The notes under the pieces are model-generated. The model was not told the DNA's origin and did not search any database. It saw only the letters and a list, made by a program, of their open reading frames with translations. 7,994 nt of DNA. It comes from CAVQLX01 sp046727715 (GTDB lineage Bacteria; Desulfobacterota; Binatia; DP-6). The first letter of the stretch is position 1, and each line of letters starts with the position of its first letter. The translations under genes and the position numbers were made by a program. Location of the stretch: NCBI GenBank assembly GCA_046727715.1, contig JBKPDC010000107.1, positions 1-7,994 on the forward strand, read 5' to 3'. Positions 5,219 to 7,994 of this stretch are shown in pieces.

Positions 5219-7960
5219 CTACGCCGTTCCCACCAGCAGCCTCTGCAGCTCGTGCACGTCGACCGGCTTCGTCAGGTGGTGGTCGAACCCCGCCTGCCTG
5301 GCGCGCCGGCGATCCTCCACCTGGCCCCAGCCGGTGATCGCGATCAAGAGGGGACGCCGCGATCCTCCCTCCTCCCGGATCCGCCGCGCTACCTCGTAGC
5401 CGTCGACATCCGGCATGCCGATGTCGAGCAGCACGACCGCAGGCTCGAACGTTCTCATCAGGGCCAGTCCCTCTGCGCCGCCGTGAGTGACGCACACCTG
5501 GTGACCCATCATCTCGAGCAGCAGCCCGAGGCTCTCGGCCGCATCCCGGTTGTCGTCGACCACGAGGATACGACGGCCCGCATCGCTCGTGCGAGCCGGC
5601 ACGGCGTCCCCCGCCGACCGGGCGGGTGTCGTCGCCTGTGCCAGGGGCAGCCGCACGGTGAACTCGCTCCCCGCCCCCATGCCGTCGCTGCGTGCCGACA
5701 CGCTGCCGCCGTGCATCTCGACCAGGCTCTTCACCAGCGCGAGGCCGATCCCGAGACCGCCGTGCGACCGCGCCGACGAGCGATCGACCCGCGTGAACGG
5801 CTCGAAGACACGGGAGAGCATCTCCGGCGGGATGCCGATGCCGTCGTCCGCGACGCGGATGGCAACCTCCTCGCCATGCCGCTCGGCGGACAGCGTGATG
5901 CGGCCGCCCGGGTCGGTGTAGCGAGCGGCGTTGTTCAGCAGGTTCGCCACGACCTGCGAGAGTCGGACGGGGTCGGCGTCCAGCACCAGTGAGTCGGAGG
6001 AGGGCAGCGTCACCGCGAGGCGGTGCGAGCGCTCGTCGATCAGTGGGCGGCTGGTCTCGATCGCGCCGGCGATTGCCGTGCCCAGCTCAACACGCTCGCG
6101 GCGCAGCTCGATGTCGCCGCGCGTGATGCGGGCGAGCTCGAGCAGGTCGTCCACGAGGCGCACCAGGTACTGGACCTGGCGGTCGAGCATCTCGCGCACA
6201 TGCGCGGCCTGCGCGCCCTCGTGGTCCACGCGGCCAAGGAGGTAAAGGCCCGCGCGGATCGGCGCGAGCGGGTTTCGCAACTCGTGGGCGAGCATGGCGA
6301 GGAACTCGTCCTTGCGTCGATCGGCCTCGCGCAGCGCCTCCTCCGCATCCTTGCGCTCGGTCACGTCCATGTTGATGCCGAGCATCCGGACGGGCCTCCC
6401 GGCGTCGTCGTAGAAGACCGTACCTTTCGCGGCAATCCAGCGCACCGTGCCGTTCGGCCACACGACGCGGAACTCGGTGTCGAGATCCGTGCGCTCGTCC
6501 ACTGCGCGCGCCGCGTCGGCTTCCGCACGGTCGCGGTCGTCCGGATGCACGGCGTTCAGCCAGCTCTCGTAGCGGCCGCCGAAGGCGCCCGGTGTGAGGC
6601 CGTAGAGCGCGGCCTCGGCCTCGGTCCACGTCACCTCGCCGGTCGGGATGACCCACTCGAACGTCCCGACGCGCGCTCCGCGCTGCGCCAGCTCGAGCCG
6701 CTCCTGGCTGCGGCGCAAGGCCTCCTCGGCACGCAACCGATCGGTGACGTCGATGGCGATGCCGCCCACGAACGCCGGCTCGCCGGTCGCGCTCATGATC
6801 GGGAACTTCGCGACGATCGAGTGGTGGACGATGCCGTCCGGGTGCTCGAGCGTCTCGATGGTCTGCAGGCCGGTGGTGTGCGCGAGCGCGAGCCGGTCGT
6901 TCTCCCGGAACTGCGCGGCAGTCTGCGGGGGGAAGATCTCGTCGTCGCGGCGCCCGTAGAGCGTCTCGCGCGTCGTGCAAAAGGCCAGCAGCGCAGCGTC
7001 GTTGGCGTAGAGGTAGCGGCCCTCCAGGTCCTTGATCCAGGCGAGGCCGGGGAGGTGGTGGGCAAAACCGGCAAAGCGCTGCTCGTTCGCCGTCGACGCC
7101 TCCTCGGCGCGCTTGCGCTCGAGGAACTGGCCGATCTGGCTCCCGATCGCGGTCAGCATCTCGAGCAGGTCCTCGTCCGGCTGGCGGATCTCGTGGCTGA
7201 AGAACTCGATGACGCCGAGCACCTCGTCGCCGAGCAGGATGGGGAACCCGAGCGCACCATGGAGGCCCCCCTCCTGTGCGACGTCGGCGCGCGGGAAGTT
7301 GTCGTCGGTGGCCACGTCCGGGATCCAGTCCGCCCGCCGGCCGAGCCAGACGCGGCCCGGGAGGCCGATCCCGCGCCGGCAGGTCAGCCGGCGACTCATC
7401 TCCTCGAACGCGGGCACACACACCGACGGCCGGTGCCACACCTCGGCGCAGCGGAGCACCTCACCCTGGTGGTCCACTTGCCAGAGCCCGCCGAAATCCC
7501 AGCCGAGGTGCTCGCATACCGCCCCGAGGATCCGCGGCGCGGCCTCATGCAGCGTGCGCGACTCGGCCAGCGCGCGCGTCACGGCGTCCTGCGTGGTCAG
7601 GCGACGTGCGGCCTGCCGGCGCTGGCTCGCGTCGCGAGCAAACAGGAGCCCCGCCGCGAGCTGGTTGGCGGCGACCTCGAGCACGAGCCGCTCGTCCTCG
7701 TCGGGGAAGCTCGTGCGCCGCGCGGCCGCGACCAACATGCCGAGCTCGCCGGCTCGACCGATCGGGATGCGGCACTCCGGGGAGTGCTGGACGCCGCCGC
7801 GCGTGACCTCGACGGCCGGAGCCGTGAGCCTGACGGTCACGACGTCGAGCGCGAGTTCGCGCAGCAGCTCGTCGGCGAGATCGGCCGTGATCGCGGACGA
7901 ATCGCGTCCGACCCACTGCGCCTGCCGCGACGACAGCGCCAGCAGCGCATGTACTCTCAT
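5219..7960 (-). CDS. Hybrid sensor histidine kinase, GAF-GAF-PAS-PAS-HisKA-HATPase-REC
   Basis: This 913-residue protein is a hybrid two-component kinase: it autophosphorylates on His and passes the phosphate to its own receiver domain. Domains in order: degenerate GAF-like region (about 22-110), GAF (about 130-280), PAS (about 290-410), PAS with PAC (about 425-540, ending MDVTERK), HisKA (549-615), HATPase_c (660-773) and REC (797-912). The H-box LAHELRNPL has the phospho-acceptor His559. The ATPase shows N-box Asn673 and Asn677, G1 at ADDGIGI (704-710), VFEPF (718-722) and G2 GGLGIGLALVKS. The receiver has Asp802-803, phospho-acceptor Asp846, Thr876 and Lys898. No membrane helix is visible, so it is probably cytosolic, sensing a small ligand or redox state through GAF/PAS; the signal cannot be read from sequence. 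There is no DNA-binding output domain, so a partner regulator elsewhere is likely. The frame stays open upstream to the window edge and no good Shine-Dalgarno precedes ATG 7960, so the true start may lie outside. Confidence 0.92.
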   Translation of the reverse strand: MRVHALLALSSRQAQWVGRDSSAITADLADELLRELALDVVTVRLTAPAVEVTRGGVQHSPECRIPIGRAGELGMLVAAARRTSFPDEDERLVLEVAANQLAAGLLFARDASQRRQAARRLTTQDAVTRALAESRTLHEAAPRILGAVCEHLGWDFGGLWQVDHQGEVLRCAEVWHRPSVCVPAFEEMSRRLTCRRGIGLPGRVWLGRRADWIPDVATDDNFPRADVAQEGGLHGALGFPILLGDEVLGVIEFFSHEIRQPDEDLLEMLTAIGSQIGQFLERKRAEEASTANEQRFAGFAHHLPGLAWIKDLEGRYLYANDAALLAFCTTRETLYGRRDDEIFPPQTAAQFRENDRLALAHTTGLQTIETLEHPDGIVHHSIVAKFPIMSATGEPAFVGGIAIDVTDRLRAEEALRRSQERLELAQRGARVGTFEWVIPTGEVTWTEAEAALYGLTPGAFGGRYESWLNAVHPDDRDRAEADAARAVDERTDLDTEFRVVWPNGTVRWIAAKGTVFYDDAGRPVRMLGINMDVTERKDAEEALREADRRKDEFLAMLAHELRNPLAPIRAGLYLLGRVDHEGAQAAHVREMLDRQVQYLVRLVDDLLELARITRGDIELRRERVELGTAIAGAIETSRPLIDERSHRLAVTLPSSDSLVLDADPVRLSQVVANLLNNAARYTDPGGRITLSAERHGEEVAIRVADDGIGIPPEMLSRVFEPFTRVDRSSARSHGGLGIGLALVKSLVEMHGGSVSARSDGMGAGSEFTVRLPLAQATTPARSAGDAVPARTSDAGRRILVVDDNRDAAESLGLLLEMMGHQVCVTHGGAEGLALMRTFEPAVVLLDIGMPDVDGYEVARRIREEGGSRRPLLIAITGWGQVEDRRRARQAGFDHHLTKPVDVHELQRLLVGTA

Positions 7961-7994
7961 CCGTCGCGGCCGTCTTACCCGTGTGCGGCTCCAC

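Noticed and set aside
5206..5220. Small GCCG-AAC-CGGC hairpin at the convergent gene ends
   Set aside because: A 4-bp stem without a T-run is too weak for an intrinsic terminator.
2637..5495. Upstream continuation of the rnr reading frame on the - strand
   Set aside because: The frame has no stop until 5495, but no RNase R homology exists before the GTG at 2636, and it runs antisense to the oxidoreductase. It is not an N-terminal extension or fusion.
2687..5992. Very long + strand open frame (1101 codons) across DUF192, the oxidoreductase and part of the kinase
   Set aside because: It spans three real genes in another frame, shows no domain, and contains low-complexity Arg/His/Ala sequence. 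Lack of stops is explained by high GC.
6087..7439. 450-codon - strand frame inside the histidine kinase
   Set aside because: Same strand but different frame from a kinase with all catalytic motifs intact; Arg/Pro/Gly-rich shadow translation.

Overview
The window is very GC-rich, with G or C at most third codon positions. It holds five protein-coding genes packed end to end, with no RNA gene, mobile element or CRISPR array that I can see. Gene content is that of an ordinary free-living Gram-negative-type bacterium: a periplasmic HtrA protease, an exported DUF192 protein, a membrane FeS oxidoreductase of the kind that passes fatty-acid oxidation electrons to quinone, and a large hybrid sensor kinase. 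This mix and base composition would fit a high-GC deltaproteobacterial-type lineage (Myxococcota, Desulfobacterota, Binatota, Rokubacteria and similar). That placement is inference; nothing in the window fixes the taxon.

Layout: positions 3109 down to 1 form a leftward operon of a DUF192 protein (2633-3109), ribonuclease R (489-2636) and an HtrA/Deg-type protease (1-516, 3' end off the window). The three genes overlap by 4 and 28 nt, so they are almost certainly co-transcribed and translationally coupled. Positions 3096-5171 on the + strand encode a 691-residue membrane protein with a NarI-like cytochrome b part, two [4Fe-4S] ferredoxin motifs and two CCG cysteine domains, resembling ETF:menaquinone oxidoreductases (FadF/EMO type). 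After a 47-bp convergent gap, positions 5219-7960 on the - strand encode a 913-residue GAF-GAF-PAS-PAS-HisKA-HATPase-REC hybrid histidine kinase.

The genes fall into three functional units: RNA decay with envelope proteostasis (DUF192-rnr-htrA), electron entry into the quinone pool, and signal transduction. Only the first three are clearly linked. The most unusual point is the divergent junction near 3096-3109. The best-supported start codon of each gene lies inside the other gene's coding sequence, so there is no intergenic region for the two promoters. I did not find a clearly new biological system here. The remaining findings are details worth checking.
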